Positions 1-7,793 of a stretch of 64,000 nucleotides of DNA are shown here, one piece after another; the first letter of the stretch is position 1, and each line of letters opens with the position of its first letter. Source of the DNA: Bosea sp. BIWAKO-01 (lineage in GTDB: Bacteria > Pseudomonadota > Alphaproteobacteria > Rhizobiales > Beijerinckiaceae); the NCBI RefSeq assembly GCF_001748145.1, contig NZ_BCQA01000001.1, positions 496,001 through 560,000 of the forward strand. Direction: 5' to 3'. The notes below the pieces were generated by a model. That model made no database searches. It had not been told where the DNA came from and was given only the letters and a program-made list of their open reading frames with translations. The translations under genes were made by a program, and so were the position numbers.

Positions 1-58
1 CCAGCGCAAAGAGAGCCAGGGCCAGGGCGCGTGAAGAGGTGGTACCACAGGCGCGCAT
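1..58 (-). CDS. 5' end of an exported protein gene (cut by window edge)
   Basis: Only the first 19 codons are inside the window. The ATG at 58 (minus strand) is preceded by an AGGAG ribosome-binding site seven bases away. The codons read a short polar start followed by an Ala/Leu-rich stretch (ALALALFAL), which looks like the hydrophobic core of a signal peptide. The gene would run divergently from the acetyltransferase at 134. Nothing can be said about its function from this fragment. Confidence 0.5.
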   Translation of the reverse strand, partial: MRACGTTSSRALALALFAL

Positions 59-133
59 TCTCGATCTCCTGACTGTTCCGCGTAGCCGGCGCCGGATATG
101 GGCTCTGGAGCGAAGCAATGCCAGAGGCGTCCG

Positions 134-739
134 ATGCAGACTAGCAAGATGCCTGCGACGACGCAGCCGATCCTCGCGACGGACCGCCTCATCCTCAGGC
201 CGAGAACCATGGAAGATCTCGACCATGTCATGGCGATGAATTCCGACCCGGAGGTGATGCGACACATCGCACCAGTCGGGAACGCCTTCATGAGCAGGGA
301 GGCCGTGGCGAAGCGCAGCTTCACCCATGTCGATCGGGGGCTGGGCTACTGGTCGATCAGCCCTCGCGAAAGCCCTGCCGAGCTGCTGGGCTATGTCGCG
401 CTCTTCCCCGGCGATCCGGCGACCCCGCGGATCGAGCTGAGCTACCGCTTCGACACGCGCCATTGGGGCCGGGGTTATGCGACGGAGGCGGTCTCACGTC
501 TGCTCCAGCACGGTTTTGGCCCATTGGACCTGGCCGAGGTGGTCATCCTGACGCATCCGTTGAACGCGGCATCCCTTCGTCTGGCGCAGAGGCTTGGTTT
601 CCAGCGCGAGAGCGACCGGTGCTCATGGCTGATGGGCGATCCGCAATTCCTCTGCGCCTTCTTCCGCCTTAGCCGCGCTGGCTGGCTGGCCACGCATGGC
701 GCAGGCACCGCATCGGCCGTCACACAGCCAGTGGCTTGA
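134..739 (+). CDS. GNAT family N-acetyltransferase (RimJ/RimL-like)
   Basis: A 201-residue GNAT acetyltransferase, probably moving acetyl from acetyl-CoA to an amine on a protein N-terminus or small molecule. Visible marks are the N-terminal TDRLILRP strand (about residue 17), the acetyl-CoA pyrophosphate loop WGRGYATEAV (111-120) and the C-terminal NAASLRLAQRLGF segment typical of the RimJ/RimL subgroup. I chose the ATG at 134 because AGAGG lies just upstream; an in-frame ATG at 98 lacks a comparable site. Its last 20 bases overlap the 3' end of the convergent membrane gene at 720-1253. The substrate is unknown. Confidence 0.85.
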   Translation: MQTSKMPATTQPILATDRLILRPRTMEDLDHVMAMNSDPEVMRHIAPVGNAFMSREAVAKRSFTHVDRGLGYWSISPRESPAELLGYVALFPGDPATPRIELSYRFDTRHWGRGYATEAVSRLLQHGFGPLDLAEVVILTHPLNAASLRLAQRLGFQRESDRCSWLMGDPQFLCAFFRLSRAGWLATHGAGTASAVTQPVA

Positions 740-1253
740 ACACCAGATAGGCTGCAGCCAGCGCGCCGAGCACCCCGAGCGTGAACAGCACGAGCTTCAA
801 TTGGGTGAAGCCGCTCGCCATGGCGACATCGCTCGCCTCGACCCGGGGGTATTTGTCGAGCAGCCGGGCAATGACGATGTTCTCGACGACATCGCAGAGC
901 CCGCCGAAGAGCCAGCCGCCGCCGCATAATGCCGCGACCCACCAGGGATAGCCGCGCATCGCAACGCCTGCGACGATGATCGCGCCGACGATCGCATAGG
1001 TCAGGGCAAAGGCGACATCGGCCGGCAGGACCCGGTGACGGTAGCGGTTGCGGCGCTCCTCGCCATAAGCTGCGAAGAGCTTTTCGACATCGGCGGCGTT
1101 GAAGCCGTTCCAGTCGCTCTCGAGCATGCGGGCCACGCCCTGGCGGCTCGCCCAGAGCCCGGTGAGCCAGAACATCAGCATCACCAGCGCCGGCCCCCAC
1201 AGGAAGAACGAGAGCGGGATGGCGCTGGAATAGAGCGGAACGGGATCGATCAT
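720..1253 (-). CDS. Hypothetical membrane protein, about four TM segments
   Basis: A 177-residue protein I do not recognise. It has a hydrophobic segment near residues 12-35, a charged cytoplasmic-looking stretch (ESDWNGFNAADVEKLF, then GEERRNRYRHR), two more hydrophobic spans around 82-122 and a last one near 152-172 ending at VFKPLAV. The ATG at 1253 is preferred; the longer frame opens with TTG at 1262. It follows the DUF2783 gene on the same strand with a gap of only 33 bases, so it may be the last gene of the aromatic operon, although nothing in its sequence suggests catabolism. The 3' end overlaps the GNAT gene by 20 bases. Confidence 0.65.
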   Translation of the reverse strand: MIDPVPLYSSAIPLSFFLWGPALVMLMFWLTGLWASRQGVARMLESDWNGFNAADVEKLFAAYGEERRNRYRHRVLPADVAFALTYAIVGAIIVAGVAMRGYPWWVAALCGGGWLFGGLCDVVENIVIARLLDKYPRVEASDVAMASGFTQLKLVLFTLGVLGALAAAYLVFKPLAV

Positions 1254-1286
1254 CGCGGCCAAGGCTCCGGCAGAGGAAATCCGACG

Positions 1287-1484
1287 TTACCGCGCCTCGC
1301 GCGCCAGCGCCAAGGCCTGACGCAGGATCTCCACGTCGCCGATATGATTGGCGAAGATCAGGACGAGCCTGGCGTTGAGCGCCACGCTCTCGGCCTCGGA
1401 GAGATCGCGATGCGCTTCCGCGATCATCCGGAACGCCGCGTCGGGATCAGAGTAGTTCGGTTCCGTGACGAGTTCGCTGCTCAT
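1287..1484 (-). CDS. DUF2783 family small protein
   Basis: A 65-residue acidic, helical protein with no signal peptide or membrane segment. Its pattern (SDPDAAFRMIAEAHRDLSEAES, then LVLIFANHIGDVEILRQAL) matches the DUF2783 family, which is often found directly after class A FAD monooxygenases. Its ATG overlaps the monooxygenase stop in an ATGA arrangement (1481-1484), so the two are translationally coupled and probably made in fixed proportion. A partner or stabilising role for the flavoenzyme is inferred from position only. The track frame extends upstream to 1820, but that part is a shadow of the monooxygenase. Confidence 0.75.
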   Translation of the reverse strand: MSSELVTEPNYSDPDAAFRMIAEAHRDLSEAESVALNARLVLIFANHIGDVEILRQALALAREAR

Positions 1485-3079
1485 GCTGCGGCGCGCCCTT
1501 CCAGCCTCTCGATCGCGGCCACCAGTTGCGCCGGCGTCGCCTGACGAAACCGCGCCGCGACATGGCCGTCCGGACGCAGCACGACGGCATCGCCCGGCGT
1601 CAATCCGTAGCGCCGCGCTAGGGGCTCGTCTCCCCCATCTCTGGCGGGAACGTCGACCCACAAGGCGGCGGCAGTTGTCATGCCCTCGGCCGCCAATCCG
1701 CAGGCGATGATGACCGGCCTGCCCTCGGCCAGCGTCTCGCTCAGCCACTGCCGCCCTCCGGCTGTGGATGGCAGCGCAGCGTCCAGGAAGGAGGTGCCTG
1801 CCACGAGCCCCCCCTGCCAATCCGGGCCAGGCGTCGAAAGCGGCGACGCCAGATAGGTCGTCGGCTGCGAGAGACGCCCGGAATTGACGAAGCGCCGGGC
1901 GAAGCCGGCCTTGCCGGCCAGGGCAAGAGCCGCATCGCGCAAGACCCGCTCGCCGGGCGAGCGCGGCGCGATGAAATCCGTGGCGCGGGTCGAATGCAGG
2001 ATATTCTCCTGCGCCGCTTCGACACGCTCCCTGTCATAGCTGTCGATCAGGGAAGCGGGACTCTGCCCCTTCACGACCAATGCCAGTTTCCAGCCGAGAT
2101 TGTCGGCATCCTGGATGCCGGAATTGGCGCCGCGCGCGCCGAAGGGTGAGACCTGATGCGCCGCATCGCCGGCGAAGGCCACCGGGCCATGGACGAAGCG
2201 CGCGAGCCTGCGGCACTGGAAGCGGTAGACCGAAACCCATTCCAGCGCGAAATCGTCATGGCCGAGCATCTGCCGGATGCGCCGCCGCACGATCTCGGGC
2301 TGTCGTTCATGCTCAGGATCGGCGTCACGATCGAGTTGCAGATCGATGCGCCAGACATCGTCCGGCTGCTTGTGCAGCAGGGCGGACTGGCCGGAATGGA
2401 AGGGCGGCGCGAACCAGAACCAGCGCTCGGTGGGGAATTCCGCCTGCATCTTCACGTCGGCGATGAGGAACTTGTCCTCGAAGGCCTCGCCGAGAAACTC
2501 CAGGCCAAGCAACCCGCGCGTCGGCGATCGCGCTCCGTCGCAGGCGACCACCCAGCCGGCATCGAGTTGATAGGGCCCATCCGGCGTCGCGATGGTCAGG
2601 AGCGCGCCGTCGCTGCGAGGCTGGATACCGGTGAGACGGTTCGACCAACGCAGATCGATCAGCGCCTCCGCAGCCGCAGCGTCGGCCAACGCTGCTTCGA
2701 CGTAATATTGCTGCAGGTTGATGAAAGCTGGCTGCTTGTGGCCAGGCTCGGGCAACAGATCGAACTCATAGAGCTGCTCCTGCCCGCGAAAGACCCGGCC
2801 CCGCTGCCAGGTGATGCCTTTGGCCACCAAGCCTTCCGCGAGGCCGAGCCTGTCGAAGATCTCGAGTGTACGCTTGGCAAAGCAGATCGCGCGCGAGCCC
2901 TCGCCGATGCGATCGGAATCATCGATCAGCACGACGGGAACGGCACGGCGCGCCAGATCGAGCGCGAGCGTCAGCCCGACCGGGCCGGCGCCAATGATGA
3001 CTACCGGATGATGGGCCGGTTCGCGTGCATCCTGGTCAGGGCTGCGGCGATTGGCGAAACGGCGCAGCTCCGTCATCAT
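1481..3079 (-). CDS. FAD-dependent aromatic monooxygenase (MhpA/PheA-type)
   Basis: A 532-residue class A flavoprotein hydroxylase that should use NAD(P)H and O2 to hydroxylate an aromatic ring. It shows the Rossmann GAGPVG loop (residues 30-35), the middle CDGARSPTR (DG) motif near 187, and the FAD-ribose motif FAGDAAHQVSPFGARG near 308, followed by a thioredoxin-like C-terminal domain as in 3-HPP and phenol hydroxylases. The ATG overlaps the DinB stop (ATGA), and its own stop overlaps the DUF2783 start. With an FAH hydrolase in the operon and hmgA nearby, a step producing homogentisate or a similar hydroquinone is a reasonable inference. The actual substrate cannot be read from sequence. 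Confidence 0.85.
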   Translation of the reverse strand: MMTELRRFANRRSPDQDAREPAHHPVVIIGAGPVGLTLALDLARRAVPVVLIDDSDRIGEGSRAICFAKRTLEIFDRLGLAEGLVAKGITWQRGRVFRGQEQLYEFDLLPEPGHKQPAFINLQQYYVEAALADAAAAEALIDLRWSNRLTGIQPRSDGALLTIATPDGPYQLDAGWVVACDGARSPTRGLLGLEFLGEAFEDKFLIADVKMQAEFPTERWFWFAPPFHSGQSALLHKQPDDVWRIDLQLDRDADPEHERQPEIVRRRIRQMLGHDDFALEWVSVYRFQCRRLARFVHGPVAFAGDAAHQVSPFGARGANSGIQDADNLGWKLALVVKGQSPASLIDSYDRERVEAAQENILHSTRATDFIAPRSPGERVLRDAALALAGKAGFARRFVNSGRLSQPTTYLASPLSTPGPDWQGGLVAGTSFLDAALPSTAGGRQWLSETLAEGRPVIIACGLAAEGMTTAAALWVDVPARDGGDEPLARRYGLTPGDAVVLRPDGHVAARFRQATPAQLVAAIERLEGRAAA

Positions 3080-3630
3080 CCGATCGCCTCCGGCCCCTCG
3101 ATCCCAAGCCCCCGCAGATCGGAGGCACGCCGGCCGGCATCGAAGACGAGGAAATACTCATCGAGCTGCGGCGGCGCGACCTTCGTACCGGCGAGCATGG
3201 CGTGGGCCTGGCCGCGATGATGGATCTGGTGCTGGAAGAGATGCGCGAGCAGATCATCGATCCGCTCGGGCACCTTGCCGTCATCGCCGCGATCGGTCTC
3301 GACCTGCCGTGCGAGCTCTGCCTCGCTCAACGCATCGCAGAAGACGATCAGGCGGCGATCGGCCTCGCCCTGCACGATGAGGAGCGCAGCCGCGTCGAGC
3401 GGCCGGAAGGTATCGAAGACGGCCAGCCCGCGCCCGCCCTGCTCCAGGGCGTCGAGATAGAACTGATCGACCGAGAGATTGTGGTTCAAGGTCTCGTGGA
3501 GAGAGGGGAAGAAACTCGTTCGCGTGGCCCTGAATGCCTCGTCGTCCAGTTCGGCGCAGGCACGCAGCAGCCGGTCATTGGCCCAGGCATTGTTGCGGGC
3601 CGACTTGCGCAGATATGCGACGAGGGACAT
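3076..3630 (-). CDS. DinB family protein (putative thiol-dependent metalloenzyme)
   Basis: A 184-residue four-helix DinB/YfiT-like protein. The likely metal-binding histidines are His50 in LHETLNHNL and the pair in HQIHHRGQ (His134 and His138), the usual DinB pattern. The start at 3630 comes four bases after the MBL gene stop; the longer upstream frame is a shadow. The superfamily includes thiol-dependent transferases and isomerases such as mycothiol-dependent maleylpyruvate isomerase. Lying between an FAH hydrolase and an aromatic hydroxylase, it may be the isomerase of this pathway, for which no GST-type enzyme is present in the operon. That role is inference; the family call is firm. Confidence 0.85.
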   Translation of the reverse strand: MSLVAYLRKSARNNAWANDRLLRACAELDDEAFRATRTSFFPSLHETLNHNLSVDQFYLDALEQGGRGLAVFDTFRPLDAAALLIVQGEADRRLIVFCDALSEAELARQVETDRGDDGKVPERIDDLLAHLFQHQIHHRGQAHAMLAGTKVAPPQLDEYFLVFDAGRRASDLRGLGIEGPEAIG

Positions 3631-3634
3631 CGCC

Positions 3635-4597
3635 CTAGCCCCGCAGGTCGATCCACATCTGGCGATCGCGCTCGTCGGTCCAGATGCGCGGATGATCGAG
3701 CCCGTTGGCCTCATCATAGGCACGCGAAACATTGAAGGGCAGGCAATGCTCGAAGATGACCCAGTCGCCATAGCCTGGCTTCAAAACGGCATGGACACGC
3801 TCGAAGGTCTCGCGGAGCGAGCGACCCGCGCCGGCGTTCTGCTTCACGGCGTCATAGAGGTCACTGAGAAAGGCGCGCGTGCCGCTGATCCCATCGGCAA
3901 CCATCGCCGCATCGGTCAGCGCTGAGCCGCGGCCAGGCACCATCGCGACCGAGCCGAGGGCCGACAAATGGTCGAGCGTCGTCGGCCAGTCCTCGAAATG
4001 GGCATCGCCGCAATAGGGCGTCGCACCATATTCGACGAGATCCCCCGCGAAGGAGACCTCGGCATCGGGAATCCAGGCGACGATGTCGCCAGCGGTATGA
4101 CCGCGCCCGAGCTTCATCAGCCTGACCTCGCGCTTGCCGAGCCAGATCGAGGCGGTGTCGGAAAAGGTCATGGTCGGCCAGGTCAGGCCCGGGCGGATCG
4201 AATCCGCCCCCTGGAAAAGCCGCGGAAACCGGCCGATCTCGCTCGCCTTGTCCTGTTCGCCGCGCTCCACGATCATCTCGCGGGCGACATCGGAAGCGAC
4301 GATCTCGCGGGCGCCATAGGCTGGCGCCCCCAGCACGCGGACCGCGTGGTAATGCGAGAGTACGACATGGCTGATCGGCTTGACGGTGATCCTGCGGACG
4401 CGCTCGATCACGGTTTCCGCCATCTTCGGCGTCGCCTGCGCATCGAAGACGAGCACGCTCTCGTCACCGACGACGACCCCGGTATTGGGGTCGCCCTCGG
4501 CGGTATAGGCGTAGATGCCCTGGCCGATCTCATCGAAGGAAATGGTCTTCTCGCCGAGATCGGCACTGGAGGCGAAGGCGGGCTTGTCAGTCGACAT
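3635..4597 (-). CDS. MBL-fold metallo-hydrolase with altered metal motif
   Basis: A 320-residue metallo-beta-lactamase-fold protein without a signal peptide. The first motif reads SHYHAVR (His82, His84) where the family normally has HxHxDH, so the Asp-His half is replaced by Val-Arg. Later metal positions look normal: GHTAGD (His167) and FAGD (Asp186), with a further His in FEHCLP. This suggests a one-metal or altered site. The start at 4597 overlaps the FAH stop by 11 bases; an upstream ATG at 4642 lies inside FAH. As second gene of the aromatic operon it may hydrolyse a pathway thioester or lactone, but the substrate is unknown. Confidence 0.8.
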   Translation of the reverse strand: MSTDKPAFASSADLGEKTISFDEIGQGIYAYTAEGDPNTGVVVGDESVLVFDAQATPKMAETVIERVRRITVKPISHVVLSHYHAVRVLGAPAYGAREIVASDVAREMIVERGEQDKASEIGRFPRLFQGADSIRPGLTWPTMTFSDTASIWLGKREVRLMKLGRGHTAGDIVAWIPDAEVSFAGDLVEYGATPYCGDAHFEDWPTTLDHLSALGSVAMVPGRGSALTDAAMVADGISGTRAFLSDLYDAVKQNAGAGRSLRETFERVHAVLKPGYGDWVIFEHCLPFNVSRAYDEANGLDHPRIWTDERDRQMWIDLRG

Positions 4598-5600
4598 GGG
4601 GCAGCACGTCCTGTTCGATCGCACCGAAAACGGAATAGCCATCCCCGTCCTTCATCTCGATACGAACCGTATCGCCGAAGCGCAGGAAAGGCGTCGCCGC
4701 GGTGCCCGTCTTGATCATCTCGACCATTCGCTGTTCGGCGATACAGGCATAACCGACGCCACCCTGCGCGATCGGGCGCCCCGGGCCGCCTTCGTCGTCG
4801 CGGTTCGAGACCGTGCCCGAGCCGATGATCGTGCCGGCGGAAAGCGGGCGCGTCCGCGCGGCATGAGCGATCAGCGTGCCGAAATCGAAGGTCATGTCGA
4901 TGCCGGCATTCGGCTGTCCGAAGGGCTGACCGTTGAGCAGCGAGAGCAGCGGCAAGTGCAGCTTCCCGCCCTGCCAGGCCTCGCCCAGTTCATCCGGTGT
5001 CGCGGCGACCGGCGAGAAGGCCGTCGGCGGCTTCGACTGGAGAAAGCCAAAGCCCTTCGCCAGTTCGTTCGGTATCAGGTTGCGCAGGCTGACGTCATTG
5101 ACGAGCATCACGAGGCGGACATGGCCATGCGCCGCTTCCGCAGAGACACCCATCGGCACGTCGCCGGTGATGACGGCGATCTCGGCCTCGAAATCGATGC
5201 CGTCCTCCTCGCTGCGGGTCCGGATCGGCTGGCGCGGCCCCAGCACGGCGTCGGATCCGCCCTGATACATCAGCGGGTCGCTCCAGAAGCTCTCCGGCAT
5301 CTCGGCGCCCCTCGCCTTCCTGACGAGCACGACATGGTTCACATAGGCCGAGCCGTCGAGCCACTGATAGGCGCGCGGCAAGGGGGCTGCGCAATCATGC
5401 TCGTGGAAACGGAAGGATGGGACCGAGCCATGCTCCAAACCTTCTGCTAGATCGGCCAGGCGCGGCGCATGGCGCCCCCAGTCATCGAGCGCGGCCTGCA
5501 TGGTCGCGACCACGGGAAAGGCGTCCGTGGCGCGGGTCAGGTCTTTGGAAACCACGACAAGGCGGCCATCACGACCGTGCATGAGGGAAGCGAGTTTCAT
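4587..5600 (-). CDS. Fumarylacetoacetate hydrolase family protein
   Basis: A 337-residue FAH-family hydrolase, a metal-dependent C-C bond hydrolase that in homogentisate pathways splits fumarylacetoacetate into fumarate and acetoacetate. The metal-binding carboxylates are visible in DFEAEIAV (Glu138, Glu140) and VNDVSLRN (Asp169), with the glycine-rich GSGTVSNR segment further on. The ATG at 5600 has GGA five bases upstream; an in-frame ATG at 5624 lacks a site. It is the first gene of the operon running down to 1287 and is divergent from a TRAP binding protein. Together with hmgA at 7794-9152 it supplies two of the three lower-pathway enzymes. Confidence 0.85.
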   Translation of the reverse strand: MKLASLMHGRDGRLVVVSKDLTRATDAFPVVATMQAALDDWGRHAPRLADLAEGLEHGSVPSFRFHEHDCAAPLPRAYQWLDGSAYVNHVVLVRKARGAEMPESFWSDPLMYQGGSDAVLGPRQPIRTRSEEDGIDFEAEIAVITGDVPMGVSAEAAHGHVRLVMLVNDVSLRNLIPNELAKGFGFLQSKPPTAFSPVAATPDELGEAWQGGKLHLPLLSLLNGQPFGQPNAGIDMTFDFGTLIAHAARTRPLSAGTIIGSGTVSNRDDEGGPGRPIAQGGVGYACIAEQRMVEMIKTGTAATPFLRFGDTVRIEMKDGDGYSVFGAIEQDVLPHVD

Positions 5601-5662
5601 CTCTTTCCAATCCATGACGAACACGCGAGATTGCGCGCAACAAACCTCTGGGAGATCAGCTT

Positions 5663-6748
5663 ATGAAACGCCGCGACTTTTTGAAAACCGGTGCGCTGGC
5701 AGCGGCTGCGACGCCGGTCGCGATGCCGGCGATCGCGCAGTCGCAGCCTGAGGTGAAGTGGCGCCTGACCTCGAGCTTCCCGAAGGCGCTCGACACGATC
5801 TACGGCACGGCCCAGCAGTTCGCGAAATACATGTCGGACGCGACCGATGGCAAATTCCAGGTCCAGACCTTCTCCGCCGGCGAGATCGTGCCGGGCCTGC
5901 AGGCCCTCGACGCGGTCGCCTCCGGCACGGTCGAATGCGCGCATACGCCGACCTATTTCTATATCGGCAAGGAGCCGGCACTCGGGCTCGGCACCGGCAT
6001 CCCGTTCGGACTCAATGCGCGTCAGCAGCATTCCTGGTGGTTCTTCGGCGGCGGCCAGGAGATCATCAATTCGGCGCTGGCCAAATTCAATGCCTATTCG
6101 ATCCCCTGCGGCAATTCCGGCTGCCAGATGGGCGGCTTCTTCCGCAAGGAGCTGACCTCGCTCGATGATCTCAAGGGCCTGAAGTTCCGCATCGGCGGCA
6201 TGGGCGGGGCCGTGCTGGCCAAGCTTGGCGTGGTGCCGACGCAGATCGCCGGCGGCGACGTCTATCCTGCGCTGGAGCGCGGCACGATCGACGCAGCAGA
6301 ATTCGTCGGCCCCTATGACGACGAGAAGCTCGGCTTCGTGCGTGTCGCCAAATACTACTACTATCCCGGCTGGTGGGAGGGCGGCGCCATGCTGCATCTC
6401 GTCATCGGCCAGGAGGCCTGGAACAAGCTGCCGAAGCACTACCAGGCCATCGTCCACCACGCCTGCGAGGCCGCCAATAACTGGATGCTGGCGAAGTACG
6501 ATGCGGTGAACCCGGGCGGCCTGCGCCGGCTGGTCCAGCAGGGTGCACAGCTCAAGGCATTCCCGATGCCGATCATGGAAGCGGCTCTCAAGGCGGCGGA
6601 CGAGTACTACGCCGAGACCTCCGCCAAGAGCGAGCTGTTCAAGAAGGGCTATGATTCGATGGTCGCCTTCCGCGGCGAGAACCTGCTCTGGTGGCAGGTC
6701 GCCGAACTCTCCTACGACTCGTTCATGAACCGACTGCGGTCGCGCTGA
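5663..6748 (+). CDS. TRAP transporter substrate-binding protein (TakP/DctP-type), orphan
   Basis: A 361-residue periplasmic binding protein with a twin-arginine-type signal (MKRRDFLKTGA, cleavage near AIAQ). It belongs to the TakP/mannitol-chloroaromatic group, recognisable by [10 protein letters not shown] and the [10 protein letters not shown] signature; TakP of Rhodobacter binds 2-oxo acids together with a cation. No membrane subunits lie next to it; the only TRAP permease in the window is dctQM at 42330-44746. Two close paralogs sit at 45394 and 46780. Divergence from the FAH operon suggests its ligand may be an aromatic or oxo acid feeding that pathway, which is inference. Confidence 0.9.
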   Translation: MKRRDFLKTGALAAAATPVAMPAIAQSQPEVKWRLTSSFPKALDTIYGTAQQFAKYMSDATDGKFQVQTFSAGEIVPGLQALDAVASGTVECAHTPTYFYIGKEPALGLGTGIPFGLNARQQHSWWFFGGGQEIINSALAKFNAYSIPCGNSGCQMGGFFRKELTSLDDLKGLKFRIGGMGGAVLAKLGVVPTQIAGGDVYPALERGTIDAAEFVGPYDDEKLGFVRVAKYYYYPGWWEGGAMLHLVIGQEAWNKLPKHYQAIVHHACEAANNWMLAKYDAVNPGGLRRLVQQGAQLKAFPMPIMEAALKAADEYYAETSAKSELFKKGYDSMVAFRGENLLWWQVAELSYDSFMNRLRSR

Positions 6749-6771
6749 GCCGCCGCCAGGACCGATTGCAG

Positions 6772-6801
6772 GCGCCGGGTCAGACAAGTCTGATCCGGCG
6801 C
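6772..6801. terminator. Convergent hairpin between TRAP binding protein and CHAD gene
   Basis: GCGCCGGGTCAGAC (6772-6785) pairs with 6788-6801 through 14 positions with one G-T wobble and a two-base loop. It lies 3' of the TRAP gene and covers the stop codon of the convergent CHAD gene. There is no T-tract, so it may be a weak or Rho-assisted terminator. Confidence 0.4.
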
Positions 6802-7754
6802 GGCGCATGCGCCACCATTGCTTCGGCCAGATGCGCAGAGACGGCTTTCGGGCGCGTGTCGAGCACATCCCCGACCATCCCGGCCGCCTTGCCACGCTGC
6901 TTGCCGGCGCGCCGGCGCAGCTTCTTCCTGACCGTCCGCAGGGGCTTGGTCGCAACGGTTTCCGCCAGTTGCCGTTCTGCCAGGTCGAGATCGACGACCG
7001 CGCCGAGATGGGTGCGCAAGCGCTCGGCCGCCTCGACCTGCTCCTTGTAGTGAGCGGGATCGGCGGGCTGGAAGAAGCTGAGCTGATAGCCGAGATCGAT
7101 GATGCGGGTGCGCCAGGCGTGCAGGTGCTTCAGGCTCATCCGACGCGGATCGCGGCGGGCCGCGCGTCTGGCCTTGCGATAGCTGCGCCGGAATGCCGCG
7201 AGCAGGAAGCCACCGCGCTCGCCGGCGACCGACCACTCCTCCATCCTGGCGGCGAGACGATCCAGTTCGGTCTGCATGGACATGATCGTGTCCGACGGCG
7301 GCATCGGGTCCGGCGGGGGCTCGAGCAGCCTGCCGCGTTCACCCGGCAGCAGCTCCTGCAATGTCCGCGCGACGACCGCGGCATCACGCGTCGCGCCAAA
7401 ATTCTGGCGCAGGCGCTTGATATCGGCCCGGAGCTGCACCGACTCCTGCTCCAGTGCGGCCGGCGAGAGCTTCAGCAGGGAACGCCACGCCTTCATCAGG
7501 CGCCGGAAATCATGAATGCCCTTGGCCGGATCGTTCCCCAGGCGCTCAAGCAACCGCCGGCCGTGCAACGGCATTTCGCGACAAACGGCGAGCCAATGCA
7601 GGGCCCAGAGCCGCATCAATGCCGGACCGCTGGGCACCGCAGTGCGCGACGTCCGGCTGCGCGGGCTCCTGCCGCCGCTCGGCCGAACCGGTGCTTTCGC
7701 GGGTGTCGCCAAGGCGCGCTCCTTGCGAAGTTCGGAAAGCGCATTGAGCGACAA
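6780..7754 (-). CDS. CHAD domain-containing protein
   Basis: A 324-residue basic helical protein. Two CHAD-type repeats are visible: IHDFRRLMKAWRSLLKL and, later, LKHLHAWRTRIIDLGYQL, carrying the conserved His and Arg/Lys residues of the polyphosphate-binding CHAD helical bundle. The N-terminal 45 residues are low-complexity and rich in Arg, Ser and Pro. The start is uncertain: the frame opens with TTG at 7754, which has GGAG nine bases upstream, and the next ATG is at 7616, inside the domain. It sits 39 bases after hmgA on the same strand and is probably co-transcribed. A link between polyphosphate binding and aromatic catabolism is not obvious. Confidence 0.8.
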   Translation of the reverse strand: MSLNALSELRKERALATPAKAPVRPSGGRSPRSRTSRTAVPSGPALMRLWALHWLAVCREMPLHGRRLLERLGNDPAKGIHDFRRLMKAWRSLLKLSPAALEQESVQLRADIKRLRQNFGATRDAAVVARTLQELLPGERGRLLEPPPDPMPPSDTIMSMQTELDRLAARMEEWSVAGERGGFLLAAFRRSYRKARRAARRDPRRMSLKHLHAWRTRIIDLGYQLSFFQPADPAHYKEQVEAAERLRTHLGAVVDLDLAERQLAETVATKPLRTVRKKLRRRAGKQRGKAAGMVGDVLDTRPKAVSAHLAEAMVAHAPRRIRLV

Positions 7755-7793
7755 GCATTCGGGCTCCGCAAGTGCCTTGCAAGGATCGGGATT

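Noticed and set aside
5631..5640. Ten-base palindrome TTGCGCGCAA between the FAH and TRAP genes
   Set aside because: It is short, made of CG-rich core sequence common in this genome, and not matched elsewhere; too weak for an operator call.
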